This document shows positions 30,560 to 42,044 of a stretch of DNA of 64,000 nucleotides, in pieces. This stretch comes from Prorocentrum cordatum (Eukaryota; Sar; Dinophyceae; Prorocentrales; Prorocentraceae): contig CAUYUJ010018048.1 of assembly GCA_963575745.1 (NCBI GenBank), positions 309,865-373,864 of the forward strand, given 5' to 3'. The notes under the pieces were generated by a model. That model did no database searches, was not told the origin of the DNA, and worked only from the letters and a program-made list of their open reading frames with translations. The translations under genes and the position numbers were made by a program. Within the stretch, counting starts at the first letter, position 1; every line of letters begins with the position of its first letter.

Positions 30560-31490
30560 AGCAGCATTGGTAGTAACACTAAAGTTAAGCTCAAGCTAAA
30601 CTAAAGCTAAGCTAAAGCTAAGTTAAAGCTAAGCTAACACTTAGCTAAATCTAAGCTGAAGCTAAGCTAAAGCTGAGCTAAATATAAGCTAACGCTAAGC
30701 TAAAACTAAGCTAAAGCTACGCTAAATCTAAGCTAAAGCTAAGGTCCAGCTAAGATAAATCGAAGGTACAGCTGAGCTAAAACTAAGCTACATCTAAGCT
30801 AAAGCTAAGCTGCAGCTAAGATAAAGCTAAGCGACAGCTAAACGAGCGTTAAGCTAAAGCTAAACTATATATACGATGTAGCTAAGCTAAAGCTAAGGTA
30901 AAGCTAAGCTAAAGCTTCGCTAGCTCTAAGCTAAAGCGAAGGTAAATCTAAACTAAAGCTAAGCTACAGCTAAGACAACGCTAAGCTACAGCTAAGCTAA
31001 AGCTAAGCTAAAGCTAATTAATATATGCTATGCTAAGCTATGCTAAGCTATGCTAAGCTATGCTAAGCTATGCTGTGCAATATTGTGCTATGTTATGCTG
31101 TGCTATGCTATGCCATGCTATGCTATGCTACGTTAAGCTAAGCTACATTAGGCTAAGCTAAGCTCAGCTAAGCTAAGCTAAGGTAAGCCAAGCTAAGCTA
31201 AGCTCAGGTAAGCCAAGCTAAGCTAAGCTAAGCCAAGCTAAGCTAAGACGAGATAAGCTAAGCCAAGCTAAGGGGGCGCTATGCTAAGCTATGCTAAGCT
31301 ATGCTATGCAATAATGTGCTATGCTATGCTGTGCTATGCAATGCCATGCTATGCTATGCTACGCTAAGCTAAGCTACATTAGGCTAAGCTAAGCTAGGCT
31401 AAGCTAAGCTAAACTCAGGTAAGCCAAGCTAAGCTAAGCTAAGCCAAGCTAAGCTAAGACGAGATAAGCTAAGCCAAGCTAAGGGGGCGC
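30560..31490 (+). repeat. AAGCTAAGCTAA satellite with higher-order unit
   Basis: 30560-31020 consists of 5-6 bp AGCTAA units in 12-bp pairs. 31021-31490 holds two long units (about 31040-31279 and 31280-31490). In each, ATGCTAAGCT words are followed by GCAATA and TGTGCTATG words, then AAGCTACATTAGGCTAAGC, then AGCCAAGCTAAG, and the unit ends GACGAGATAAGCTAAGCC and AAGGGGGCGC. Confidence 0.92.
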
Positions 31491-31659
31491 GACTGGGGGA
31501 ACCGCGGGGCGGGGACTGGGGGAACCGCCCGGGGCGTGTAGCACTGCCCGGCCCCTTTAAGCTAGAGAGTAAGAACCCTTCTAGGCAGAGCCTAGGTAGG
31601 GAACATGAGTGTCACCAGAGAAGAAGCCCCAATCAGTGGATGGTTTGAAAATTAGTAAT

Positions 31660-31925
31660 CTTGATATTGAGATCGATTGTGGCATCGATAGTGAGATCGA
31701 TAGTGGAATGTATAGTGAGGACGATTGCAAGGTCGATCTTGAGGTCGAGAGTGAAGCCGATTTAATGAGATCGATCGTGAGATCTACTGTAAGATCGCTC
31801 GTGCGATCTGTAATGACATCGCTTGGGAGATCGATCGTGAGATCGATTGTGAGATCGATGGTGAGATCGATAGAGAGGTGGGTAATGAGATCGATGGTGA
31901 GACTGATCGATAAGAAGATCGACCA
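31660..31925 (+). repeat. GTGAGATCGAT degenerate 12-bp repeat
   Basis: About 20 imperfect GAGATCGATNGT units. The reverse-complement family forms the array at 49985-50240. Confidence 0.85.
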
Positions 31926-32334
31926 GGGACCCGGGAACCCGGGAACCCCGACGCCCACCGAAATCGGCCCAGAACCCGAAACCGGGATCCCAGGAACCCC
32001 TGGGAACTCGGGAACTGGCCGCCTACCGAAATCGACCCATCACTTTCGCCAAGTCTTTCAATCTCCGCCTGGACCCCTTCAGTGCAAGCCCTGATTGGGG
32101 AAGAACAACAGTTCAATTTTGGGGGTCCGTGCGGATCTCTTGGGTCGTCGCTTGCCCCTCTCTGGCGGCACCTCGGGCGCGCTCCCTTCTCCCTTCTCCC
32201 TTCTCCCCGTGCCCCCCATCCCAATCCTGATGGCCGGGCGAAAGAGCGCGTCGGTGAGGCTCGCCTTAGCAGCGTGAGGGTCGAGCTGCAGCAGTGCCAG
32301 GCCCCGGCGCGGACGACCCGGTGAGGGGATGGGG
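31926..32334. other. Spacer without recognised gene
   Basis: CCCGGGAACC repeats at 31925-31955 and CTCCCTTCT repeats near 32185-32210; nothing else. Confidence 0.4.
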
Positions 32335-32480
32335 ATGTTAGGTTCAAGGGGGGATGCATCGACCTCCAATCGCCCATCCATCGCCTATAGGGGCCTGATA
32401 GCCCACCCCGCCCAGGAGCGTAATTACGGACTCGCTATCGGGGGCCTACCGCCGGTCTATCGGCGACGTATCGCCGATTC
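32335..32480 (+). repeat. Dispersed repeat C, copy 2
   Basis: Same series as 29735-29860: AATCGCCCATCCATCGCC, TGATAGCCCACCCC, CTCGCTATCGGGGG, TCTATCGGCG. Confidence 0.62.
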
Positions 32481-33059
32481 CAGCTCGATGCTTCCTCCCC
32501 CCCCTGGTGTCGGTCCCTGCTTGTGGCCTTCGTGGCAAGGCTCACATGGCGTACCCGCGGACACTTTGGCATACCCCTCACATGCTTCGTGGATCCGTAG
32601 GGAGCTCCACCAGAGGCCCCAGCGGCAGGGTCCGCAGGGTGCCTCCCCGCCAGGATGTGCGCGCCACTCCGTCATTTTGCTCGACCCGTCCTGCTCACTT
32701 GCCTCGCCGTGCTCGCAGCTGCAAGTGGTTGATTCCTTCGCAAGGACATCTTTGGTTGCTATTATGTTCGGCCTTCGGGGGCCCTTTCCTGGGCCATGGC
32801 ACCGTCAAAAAACTGCTCAGGTTGAAAAGTCGGACTTTGGAAACAGGTAAGAAGGGCTTTCTTTTGCTATCTGGAATCGCCTCGGCGGTTCCTTCAAGTA
32901 AGATCCCTGGTGATCACGGGCTTGACGGACGGGCGGGGAGAGGGGGCCGGTCATAGAGCGTGGACCAGGCTGTGGATGTGCAAGGACTTGCTCTAGGGGT
33001 AGCTAAGCGCAGCGTAGGGGACTGCTGACCATAGAATCTGATTTTGGTATTCCTTGCCT
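32481..33059. other. Spacer without recognised gene
   Basis: Open frames of 150-170 codons overlap on the plus strand without motifs. Confidence 0.4.
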
Positions 33060-35060
33060 CTTCCTTCCTTTTCTTCCTCCTCTTCCTGATCCCCTTCGCT
33101 CCTCCTCCTCTCTCTCCCTTCCCCCTGCGTCATCGTCGTCGTCCTGCTCCTCACGTCGTCCTCGTCCTCATTGTGTGGCAAGGTGCTTCACAAACGGACA
33201 GAAGATCGAAGGAGGTAGTTGGGAGGATGAGGCGGGGCCAGGCCGAAACGACCTGTTTGATTACGCTTATGTCATCGATTCGTGTTTTCGGCGGGGTCTG
33301 CGGTCCCTTGGGCCCCAGTGGGGATGTGGCCTCGCCGTCCTCGTCGTATTCTGCCCTCTGGGATACTGGAGCCCAGCAACACGGGGCATTTGTCCTGGGT
33401 GTTTCTTAGCAGCAAGATGAATACGTACATGTATGCGCATGACGTGGCCAGCCTGGGCGAAAGCTGGATACACATACGGCCGCATGTCTCTCCAGAAGTC
33501 GTCTCTCGTGTGGCTAAGTTGCGCCAGTCCCCTGAACGTGTTTCCGGCAACTTGCCTCCGTATGCTTCGCATGTGATTGCAGCCCTCCGTGTTTCCAGCA
33601 TCCTCCTGCTGCCCGCTTGGGGGTCTCCGCCGTTGCGGTTCACCTCCCGCTTTGCCGCTGCAGCCGCCGCCGGCGCTGCTCGCCCCCCCCCCCGCTTTTG
33701 GTCGGCCCCGCCATGCGGCTCGACACCCGCCGCCGTCCCAGGCCGTGATGCCGTGCACCGGCCCGGGGCGGCCCAACCCCTCCCGCGCACCGCGCCGCAA
33801 GGGCGCGCGTCGGCGCTGCAGCCCCTGCGCCACCAGTGGTGTTGCCCCAGTCGCAGTCGCTGCCCGCATAGGGGGGCCACGGCCACTGCGGTTCGCCCCC
33901 GCGATGCCCACGCCGCCATGCTGGTCAGTTGGCTGGGCTTTTTTTCTCTCGCTCAGAGGGCACCGCCCGTGCGCCACTGGCACTGGGCGTCGCGCAACTC
34001 CTGCCGCGATGTCGTGCACCGGCTAGTGAGTGAGTTGCGCTCGTTTCATGTCGCCTCTGTTCCACTCCGCCCCGCGTCTGGAGTACGCTGGCCGCCCCCC
34101 CCGCGGAGCCGCCGTACCCTCCATCGCCTTGGTCATCTTGCGGCTGCTGCAGCGCCGGCTGGCCGTGCCGCTGGCTTCATGCCGCTGCCCTCATTCCTTC
34201 GCGCCGGCTACCTGTTCTCCAGCCGCCGCCGCCTCCCACCTCTCCACTTGCCGGGTCACGCCCGCACTGTGGCTGCTGGCCTTGGGTGCGCTGCGGCGCC
34301 GCCCTGCAGCCGCTGCCAGTTTGGACCTCAGCCAGGCCGCGCCCCCTCCAGCAGCGCAGCTCCGCTGCGTGAGTGGGCCCCGCGCACCTTCCCTTCCCCC
34401 CTGCGGCCGCCCTCCCCGCTTTCCCCCCTCCTGCATGCGGGCTAATTTGTGTCCCCGCGCCCTGGCGTCACTCGGACGCGCGTGCGGATTGCATCTGCCG
34501 CGGTGCGACGTGACAGGTTTCCAGCATCCTGGCTGAAGACACCCAGCTCGAGTTTCTTGAGCATCATCCGATTTTTCAGAAGAAATGGCATGCAGGGCGC
34601 TTCTGGTAAGGTCGAGTCGGGAAGTGGCCAGCGTGTATCCGATGCGATTACGTCATTCCGCACACCCTCAGGCCCTGTGGTGCGCCCCGACGATGTGGTG
34701 TACGCAGGTGTTGCGGCGGCATCCGTGGTGTGTGTGCGCACGTTGTTGCGCAGTGAATCTTTTGATGCCGCAGCGAGGAGGAAAAAGGACAACTAGACGA
34801 GAAATGCGAGGGAAAAGGGGGGGAGGGACGACGACGATGGCGACGAAGACGATGAGGCCATGCCCCCCTTGGGGCCCAGAGGCGCCAAGACCCTTCCGAG
34901 AGTGCGAATCGATAGCGGAAGTGTAATCAAACATGTCGTCTCGGCCTGGCTCCGTTTCCCTCGCTCCCTCTCCCTTCCCAGTTCGTCTTCACAGTTTTGT
35001 CTTGGGCGAAACACTTCACAATGAGGATCGTGGGGCGAACACAGCGATGACCGAATGAGG
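33060..35060. mobile_element. Inverted-repeat element of about 1.9-2.0 kb
   Basis: The left arm, about 33150-33360, is the reverse complement of about 34840-35045. Paired landmarks: CTCATTGTG, GGCCAGGCCGAAACGAC against GCCAGGCCGAGACGAC, TGTTTGATTAC, ATCGATTCG, and CCCTTGGGCCCCAG against TCTGGGCCCCAAGG. The arms may extend into pyrimidine-rich flanks (33060-33150 and 35060-35150). The GC-rich interior (33.4-34.6 kb) has overlapping Ala/Pro/Arg-rich open frames without a transposase signature. Read as a non-autonomous TIR element or a large inverted duplication. Confidence 0.6.
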
Positions 35061-35074
35061 ATGATGAGTGGGAT

Positions 35075-35410
35075 CAGGAGGAGGAAAAGGAGCAGGAGGA
35101 GCAGGAGGAGGAGGAGGAGGAGGAGGAAGAGGAGGAGGAGGAGGAGGACGAAGAGGGGGAGGACGACGACGACGACGACCACGCCGACGCCAACGCCGAA
35201 GGCGACGCCGGCGCCGACGAGGACGACGGGGGGAAAAAGGGGGGAGGAGAGAGAAAAACGAGGAGGAGGAGGAGGACGATGAGGAAAAGGAGGGCGATGT
35301 GGGATGAAACAGGGAGGAACAAGGGGGAGGAACAGGAGGAGGAGGAGGACGAGGACGAGGAGGAAAAGGAACTGGATGAGGAGGGGGAGGAGGAGGAAGG
35401 AACAACGGGA
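35075..35410 (+). repeat. (GGA)/(GAC)-rich microsatellite tract
   Basis: GAGGAGGAG and ACGACGACG blocks with interruptions, ending just before the 5' LTR. Confidence 0.88.
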
Positions 35411-35427
35411 GGGGAGGGAACAGTCAA

Positions 35428-35721
35428 TGCACTCCTTCCGCACCACCACTCTGCTGCCCGTCCTGCTCGCTAGCCTTGCCTGCGCTGTCTGTTTCACCTT
35501 GCGACTTGGATGATGTTACCTGCAGCTGTTTGGCTCTAGGGAAACAGAAAAGGAGCGTGCCTGCGGCGAGCGCGCGTGCGTCGGCCGGCGGGCCGGCCTC
35601 CTCTCTTCAAGGTTACCCTCTTGCTAGCTTAACGGTATTATCCTTTCTTCCCATGTCATCGGCGAAGCCCACCGACCATGACATATCAACAAAACATATT
35701 GCATGAATGATGAATACTCAG
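35428..35721 (+). repeat. 5' long terminal repeat
   Basis: Begins TGCACTCC and ends near ACTCAGG. Aligns with the 3' copy throughout, with shared runs such as GCTGCCCGTCCTGCT, TGCGACTTGGATG, GTCGGCCGGCGGGCCGGCC and CTTTCTTCCCATGTCATCGG. About 36 mismatches by eye. Similarity stops abruptly at both edges, as expected of LTRs. Confidence 0.78.
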
Positions 35722-35730
35722 GCAATATAT

Positions 35731-35742
35731 TGGTTATCGGCC
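35731..35742 (+). promoter_or_regulatory. Candidate primer-binding site
   Basis: TGGTTATCGGCC lies about 10 bp downstream of the 5' LTR. Copia elements often carry TGGTATC-like primer sites complementary to the initiator tRNA 3' end; here one extra T is present. Suggestive only. Confidence 0.3.
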
Positions 35743-35944
35743 GAAGCGACGGCACAGCCGCTAGCTTCGCAGAGCATGGGGGCACAGGGAGGAGCGTTCG
35801 GAGGAAAAGGAGATCGATGCCGTTCTGAGCGTATTGGTGAAGTTGACGCCTCTACGAGGCGACCTCATTCCCTTCGCCTCCCGAGAGGGCAAGAATCGAA
35901 GACTGTGCTCGGTTTAACAGAAAAGGGATTCTCCAGTTGATTCG

Positions 35945-36607
35945 ATGACACTAGTAAGGGGGCAAAACCAGGGCGGGAGGTACGGCGCAGCCAAAACTTC
36001 CGTCGGGGGACCGTCTGATTTGGTGCCAGTGCACCCGAGGCCCCGGCCGTCGATTGACTTAGACCATGAGGTGGTTAAGTTGTTGGAACGCATGCCCAGA
36101 GAAAAGTTCGATGAAGGTAACTGCGGCACTGAACAAACAACGCAATTGGATATTCATGGTCAGGGTGAGGAAGTGGGCGATTTATAATCGAAAAGGAGCA
36201 GTTCGCACTCGAGTGAGAGGAATGAAGTATACGCCCAATTTCGTACCTCGCCTGGCACATCGCATCATGCTAATCCCGTTTCTGATGGGTCTGACGGGAT
36301 CGCCCCAGGCGCACACCTGTCGGAGAACGAGGCAGATGTCTATGCAACGGTCGGTGCGCTCGAAAAGGCTGTTCTTGATTCGGATGATGATTTTGGGGAT
36401 GGAAGAAGCCTAGACCGAGGCAGGAGTTCGTCGGCCCAGCCGATTTCGAACTCGCCCGACGTCTTACGTGCAATCAGACATGCAAGAGAGCCTACAGGTA
36501 CAACTCCGCTTCCACAGGTAAAGCAGCCGAAGAATGAGGATGACGACCTAGATGCTTCCTCTTTGCCGGAAGGCTTTTATCGACCAGACTTCATTGGCGA
36601 GGTCTAG
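35945..36607 (+). pseudogene. Element ORF, N-terminal Gag-region segment, one in-frame stop
   Basis: The frame opens at 35918, with the first ATG at 35945. It reads to TAG at 36605-36607, interrupted only by TAA at 36185-36187. It begins MTLVRGQNQGG, contains DLDHEVVKLLERMPREKFDE (an amphipathic helix), a Ser-rich patch and an acidic DSDDDFGDG stretch near 36380-36405, and ends SSLPEGFYRPDFIGEV. No family was recognised. Its position directly after the 5' LTR suggests the start of the Gag-Pol polyprotein. The single clean stop in 220 codons shows that the frame was once coding. Confidence 0.5.
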
Positions 36608-37085
36608 CAGGGGCGGCGCCAGAACTTGATGAATTGGCGATGCAGGACGTAAGAGATGATTAGCCCAGAATCAGGACGTTGATTTCATCAATGAGGGTGC
36701 AAGAACAAGGGGGCAACGCGCCCGCGCCTCCAGCAGGAGGCACAGGAAGGCCCCCAGGGCCGGGCGCTCCAGTTCAAGCGGACTCAATGCATTTGAGCCA
36801 CCCCGGCTATCGTCAATTAGGACCACCAATAGTTTTTCGATAAGGGAGACGTGTTGGGATGCCGGGCTCAGGTGCCCGCCTCGGGCGGAGTGCTGGTGCC
36901 CGGGAAAGCGCTTGAACCGGGGGGGCCGTGTCTATAGCCAACGCGCTCACATTGTTCGAATGTGTGTCCCAAGTGTAGCCTTGCATGGCTTTGCGGGGAA
37001 TGCGTTGAGTTGGGGAAACGCAGCTGCCGTCGCGTTGCCATCCAACCAAGAATGGGGAGATAATCGAAGACAGGGTCGACAATAA
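36608..37085 (+). other. Degraded polyprotein segment
   Basis: Short open frames change every 50-100 bp. Pro/Gly-rich pieces (GGTGRPPGPGAPVQ near 36735-36780) suggest a former linker. No motif assigned. Confidence 0.35.
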
Positions 37086-38124
37086 TTGGGAGCCACGGGC
37101 GCACGCATGCAGCAACTTTTCCTCGAGGCACAAGTGGGTGAGAGGGCCGCTGGAGAAGCCGATCGCGCGCCGGCAGAATCCGCAGCAGAAAGGAAGGCAA
37201 CGGCGCAAAAAGGTTTATCAGGAGAGAAATGCCATTGCGGACGGTGCGCAGGGACGGATGCAGCAAGCAGAAGCTAGCGCGGCAGGAATTGCCGATGTGG
37301 CTCAGCGGCGTCGCGCACAGGGGGAGAACGAGAAAAGGGAAGTTCAACGCATGGCCGAACAAATGTTGTCAGCTTCTCATCGACCGGCTGCGAAATAAAA
37401 AGCCGAACGCAGAGATGGCTGGCGCTGCCGGGGGGAAGGGGGGGCAGATGCCCGGGAACGAGCAGCGCGGTGAGGCCAGGAGATCCGCGACCAACTCGAA
37501 GCCGCTAGACTTGAGGCTGACAAAGTGAAGTCGGAGGCTCTGCCAGCCCTTTGAGAACGTGGTCAGAAGGCACAGGCAGTCAGAAGCGAGGGCCAGAGGA
37601 AAATGGCCGAGGCCTGGGGCCATCTGAAAGGGCAAGCAGATGAGCAAATGAAAAGTCATGTTCTTGCTACTCGCGCAGTGAATGAAGAGAACAGAAGGCT
37701 AATATCTGACCTGGAACAGCGTCGGACGGGGCGGGGGCCGCGAGAAAAAGTTCGGACAGCCGGGCAGCCCGCGACAGAAGTTTTGACGAGAGTTGAGTTT
37801 TCGCCTGCGGCTTCGCTGGCAGGCGCCGGCCCGACTGAGAGGTTTGGGTCGACGCCGGCACGTCCGATGCGTGTTGAACCACCTCCGCGCCCGACTACTG
37901 TTCGCCCTGCTCGTGAGAACGGCGACGAACAAGCTCAGACGCCAACGGGCAACGCAGGTCAGTGCTGTTACGTTTGTTCGGGATCTGTCGAGTTTTGCGC
38001 AGGGTGCTTGATGCCCGCGCGCAGGGGCCACCTGGGCACGATTGCCAGAAGGTGCGCGGGGTGCGCCTGGAACGAGGAGTTCGGGCGACAGGGCGATCTC
38101 GAGAAAGGGGGGGGGGGCCGTTAG
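37086..38124 (+). pseudogene. Element ORF, coiled-coil Gag segment
   Basis: Two frames carry charged heptad-like sequence: GERAAGEADRAPAESAAERK near 37137-37196, ERNAIADGAQGRMQQAEASA near 37223-37282, then (frame of 37474-38124) EIRDQLEAARLEADKVKSEA, a TGA at 37552-37554, and RKMAEAWGHLKGQADEQM onward. An Ala/Glu/Gln/Arg-rich helix about 190 residues long fits a multimerising Gag region. After about 37740 the sequence is Pro/Arg/Thr-rich, with a small Cys cluster (CCYVCSGSVEFCAGC) near 37962-38010 that does not match a standard CCHC knuckle. Two frameshifts and one stop. Confidence 0.5.
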
Positions 38125-38130
38125 GCGCGC

Positions 38131-39526
38131 GTGGTCCTCCCCGTGCCAATGACGTCCCCGGTGAGGCGGCAGCGCTCGGGCGTGCCGAAAGACGGTGGAT
38201 CGGAACGACAAGTAAGCAATCTCTCTGATATGATGGGCATGCCGATATTCAAATCTACCAAATCAGATTTTGATCAAATGCCTCTGTTGACAGCTCCGCC
38301 CGCGCCCGCGCTTCCTCTCGCAAAGTCGCATTTCATGCCAGGGTCAGCTGTTGAGAAGTCTTTCGGTGCTAATGGAGGCTCGATGCAAGAGTATGTTAGG
38401 GATAAGAGCCCTGGGAATGTCCCGCTCAACATTAAAATTGTAGGGCCCCTCGACAACTTCGACGCGCCCGGTCGCCTTCTGTTCGCCATCGGCCCAGCCG
38501 TAATTGGCGAAGGAGGCGGAGAACCGGGCGGGCGCGATGACGACCGGAGAGATGATCGAAGCACATCGCCCAGTACCGGCGTGATCGCAGCCATGCAATT
38601 TGACGAGACGGGTAAGCCAAGGCCACCCAAGGGCCCCCGCGGGGGGCCCGGTGGCGGAGGTGATCCAGATGGATTCGGCGACAGGGGGCCGAGTCCGAGT
38701 GGTCGCAATGGCCCAACTATGCAACCGTTCAATACCAGCCAAATGGATGCGAATTGGAGGAGCTTTGGGAACAATAATGAGCAAAGCCTTCTGGACATCC
38801 CGAGTGCCCTGACACTGCGCGAATGGAAACAACACTGCATTAGAGCAGTCGCTGGGCCATGGCGCGATGTCAAGGCGGCGCAAACATGGGTTGTCGAAGC
38901 AATGGGCCCCGAGGTGCCGAAGGAGAGCCTTCGGGGCTCCGCAGCGTTGACGCGTCTTGATATGTGGACCGCTACAAATCTATTCGGATAATTTTGCCAA
39001 GATGAAGCGTAGCCGCAATCTGTCAGCGCAGCGCGCTCATTTCCTTTCGCAGACCAATCGCATGGGGCATTCATGTCAGATCGAGGAACGTTTTCTTACG
39101 GGCCGAGAAGTGTTTCGCGCCATGTGTGTTTGGTGCTCTGTCATGTCGGAAAACGGACAAAGCTGTATGTGTCGCGATTTGTTTAGGATAGCGATTGACC
39201 GACCGAAGCCCAACCAGGATCTATATCACTTCTACAGTGAATGGATGGAGCGCCGCCAAGAATTCCATGGCGCCGGGGAGCCGTCGGACGCCGTGAAGGC
39301 TTCAATCCATGCGCAGTTCTACGAACAAATCAGAGAGGATCCGAGGCTTGAGTACGCAATGCAATGGTGCGAGTTGTCGACAGATCCTCCGGGAAGAGGG
39401 ACTCGCTCTTATCATTGGCTGTTGCACAAGGTCGAGTCGCTTATGATGCGCGATCGAGAGACTTTGGCTATATCATCTGAGCCCTCGATTCAAGAAACAG
39501 GCAGGCCCGCCTTGCAGGCGGAATGA
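38131..39526 (+). pseudogene. Element Gag core, frameshifted
   Basis: The first frame runs to 38991: a Pro/Gly/Asp-rich linker (GPRGGPGGGGDPDGFGD near 38635-38685), then the folded part TLREWKQHCIRAVAG and WVVEAMGPE. At about 38960-38990 the frame shifts, and the second frame continues to 39526 with RDLFRIAIDRPKPNQDLYHF, a helical region ending in HWLLHKVESLMMRDRE. A Trp-anchored helix followed by several helices and a linker is what I associate with the capsid region of dinoflagellate copia Gag. Assignment is by position and general style, not by a unique motif. Repair of a single shift would give about 465 codons. Confidence 0.5.
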
Positions 39527-40590
39527 GTGAGGGTGGTGGCGGTGGACGACGGGCCTCCGCCATGGCAGCGACAGCCCGCCGATTGGTTTCGCCTACAGAC
39601 TGGGCGGCATGCGGACGGACGAAAGGTTAGACGATCTGCAAATTTGCGAAGCAAGGCAGGAATTGTCCCGAAGCGGGGCAAGGTTGCCCCTCTAGTCATG
39701 AGACGCCTGGGACACCGGCCGCGCCGGCTCAGCCGGGGGCGGGCGGCGATCGAAGGGCAGCCGGCGGAAAGAACGATTGCAGAGGTAGGGGCGAAAGATT
39801 TGGAAGCAAAGGTCCAGAAGGAAAGGAAAGACCTCGCTTCTCGACCCCGTCGAATAAATTTGGCAAATCGAATGCGACGCAGTCGCGGGCGAGAAGTCAG
39901 TCGGGGACCTCGCGGGAACGCCGGGGCAAGAAGGCGCGCTACGCCTACTCGCGTGACCTTCGCAGTTGCAAGGGCCCTCAGAGCGGGCGTTGCAAGCGGC
40001 GCAGGGGCTTGTCTGAGGCCGAGAAGATCAAACGGGACAGATGCGAATAAGCGCAGCTCAAGGCTGGCACGTCCTTGGGTTGCCAGAGAAACGCCAGGCA
40101 AGCTGACTCCTCCGCTGCAAATGCTACCGATGTGGTGCCAGGGAACGCCCCGAGAAGCCGGGGGTCGAGTAAAGGTCGTGGGAAGCATAAAAGTAAGGGC
40201 ATAGGGAAAGGGAAAGATAATCGTTCAATGTGTTCACCGAAACAGGAGCCTGCTCACGGTGCACGGACTGCTGGTTTTCGAAGAGCACGCCAAATCATCC
40301 GTGGCGATGGCAGTGCGCTGGCGCGTTATGGGCCGGTGCCAAGATGATCCTCGCGTCTATCTTCCTTTCAATGCTGGTGCTTGTTTACTTCGCAGATCGG
40401 TTGTCACGACGCCCACATCGGCTTAGCCGACAGGGGAGGTGCAGGCATAGGCTCCCTGGCACAGCCAGCCGAGCCCTCCCCGCGCGCCCTGCTCTGTTGG
40501 GAAAGGGATCCCGTGGCCTCCCACATAATTCAAGCGATCGCCCACTGATGGTTGAAGCACTCAGCGCATAGCCGGTGGATTTGCACAATT
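39527..40590 (+). pseudogene. Basic, nucleic-acid-binding-like segment of Gag
   Basis: Gly/Ser/Arg/Lys-rich frames (KSNATQSRARSQSGTSRERR near 39861-39920; SRGSSKGRGKHKSKG near 40156-40200) are followed by TGACSRCTDCWFSK near 40236-40277, a CX2C-type cluster. This resembles the basic tail and zinc motif that bind genomic RNA in Gag proteins, but no canonical CCHC box is present. Several frame changes. Confidence 0.38.
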
Positions 40591-41046
40591 TTTCCGAGGA
40601 GGCCGTTCCCGCTTCCGAAACACAACAAGAACGCAAGGATAAGCTGACGAAACTCGTCGCTATCCTCGTTTAGTTGCATCCTCTTCCAAGGGAAGCCATA
40701 GCGTTGTATTGCGACGAGCCCCAGAAGAAAGTGGTGTCAGGCCCGCGCAAGCGTGTCGACGCGGCCTTAGTGTCCAGTTTCACCTCTCGGCTCGTGAACC
40801 CACCGTCACTCGAAGGACGGGACGTCGCCACAGCTTAAAATAGCTGCCTTCGAGCATCGACGATCGTTGGAAATTTCCCAAACAAGAATATCGTCGAATG
40901 CAGATGGAATGGGAAGCATCGTTGATGGATGCTCAGCTCAGGGCATCCGATTCAGCCGATGAAGTTTGGCATCTTTGGCTAGAGTCCGAGGGGAAGGAGG
41001 ACGTTGCCCCTGGTGGCTCAGCCTCCGCGGGGCGTAGAGATCGCAT
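40591..41046 (+). other. Degraded polyprotein segment between Gag and protease
   Basis: No open frame above about 80 codons. Probably the Gag-protease linker. Confidence 0.35.
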
Positions 41047-41715
41047 GTGCACCTCGGAGAGCTTCGGTTCGTAGTCGATACAGGCTGTGGACACAATCTT
41101 TCTGCAGAGAAGTTCATTCGGGCTGCAGGCGCAATTTTTCTGATAAAACGACTTGAAGATGCAATTGTCCTGAACTCTGCCGGGTGTTCTTCGCGGGCCC
41201 TCGGTTCAGTTTGCGTCGCGTGCCCTACTTTCAGGGGTGGGAACTTCGAAGCGCTGGTCATGCCGTGGACGCCGGCAGTGATCTCAGTCGGAGAGCGGCG
41301 CATGGATCGCGGCTGTATTTTTGTCTGGCCAGCCGGCCAGCGACCCTATTTACTTCTGCCCAACGGTCACAGAGTAGACCTGATCGTTGAGGGCAAGATG
41401 CCGTACTTGACCCTGCGTGGCAGAGAGGCGCTGGGCCAGTGGATGCGTCGTCCGCCTCCGGGAAGCCCGCGGCCCCCGAGCGGCGGTGTTGCGTGCCGTC
41501 AGGCGCCGAGACATTTTCGGAATATGTGGAATCTGCGGAGGTCCTCCGCCCCGCCCAGTCCAGTGACAATAGACTTGCACACACTTGAGATCATTGGCAA
41601 CCATGGCTACGCGGATGGCAGGCCAGCCATAGCTGAGTGCCCGATCCCGTCTGGCCTAGACTCTATGCATGCCGTCACCTATTGTTACTATTCTCCTCGG
41701 ACTGCTCATGAATGA
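41047..41715 (+). pseudogene. Aspartic protease domain of copia polyprotein
   Basis: An uninterrupted frame of 222 codons. RFVVDTGCGHNLSAE, codons near 41065-41109, carries the Asp-Thr-Gly active-site triad of retropepsins. Downstream are AIVLNSAG (flap region), EALVMPWTPAVISVGERR and GCIFVWPAGQRPYLLLPNG, then GKMPYLTLRG. I recognise this order from dinoflagellate Ty1/copia proteases. The enzyme would cut the Gag-Pol polyprotein as a dimer. The retained triad and long open frame make this one of the best preserved pieces. Confidence 0.72.
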
Positions 41716-42039
41716 TGGAGCAAGTCCCCCATCTACTTCCCATCTCGACTCAGTCGTCGGCTGCGTTGCGCCGAGCCACGGCTTAGCCGAAGGCTGCGCG
41801 GCTACGGTTCAGAACCCTTATCCGCGCGGGGTCTCGGGGGTCTTGCCGTGCGACAGGGGTCGCGGACTAGACTCTATAACGGTAGCCGCTGCACCCGGCT
41901 GGAACGAGGATGCAGGTGAGGGCTCGGGTGGCGTTGATCTTGTTGGCATCGACGCACCACTTGATATCGACCCAGGTGATGCTGAGGTTGAGGTGCCGGT
42001 TTCAGCGACTGAGGGACTCGAATAGAGCGCAGCCTCCCT
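41716..42039 (+). pseudogene. Acidic linker between protease and integrase
   Basis: The frame ending at 42025 encodes an Asp/Glu/Val-rich segment (DLVGIDAPLDIDPGDAEVEV). A disordered acidic linker is common before integrase. No domain seen. Confidence 0.35.
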
Positions 42040-42044
42040 CTCGC

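Noticed and set aside
33282-34445. 387-codon Ala/Pro/Arg-rich plus-strand frame inside the 1.9 kb inverted-repeat element
   Set aside because: Overlaps equally long minus-strand frames; composition follows GC content; no motif.
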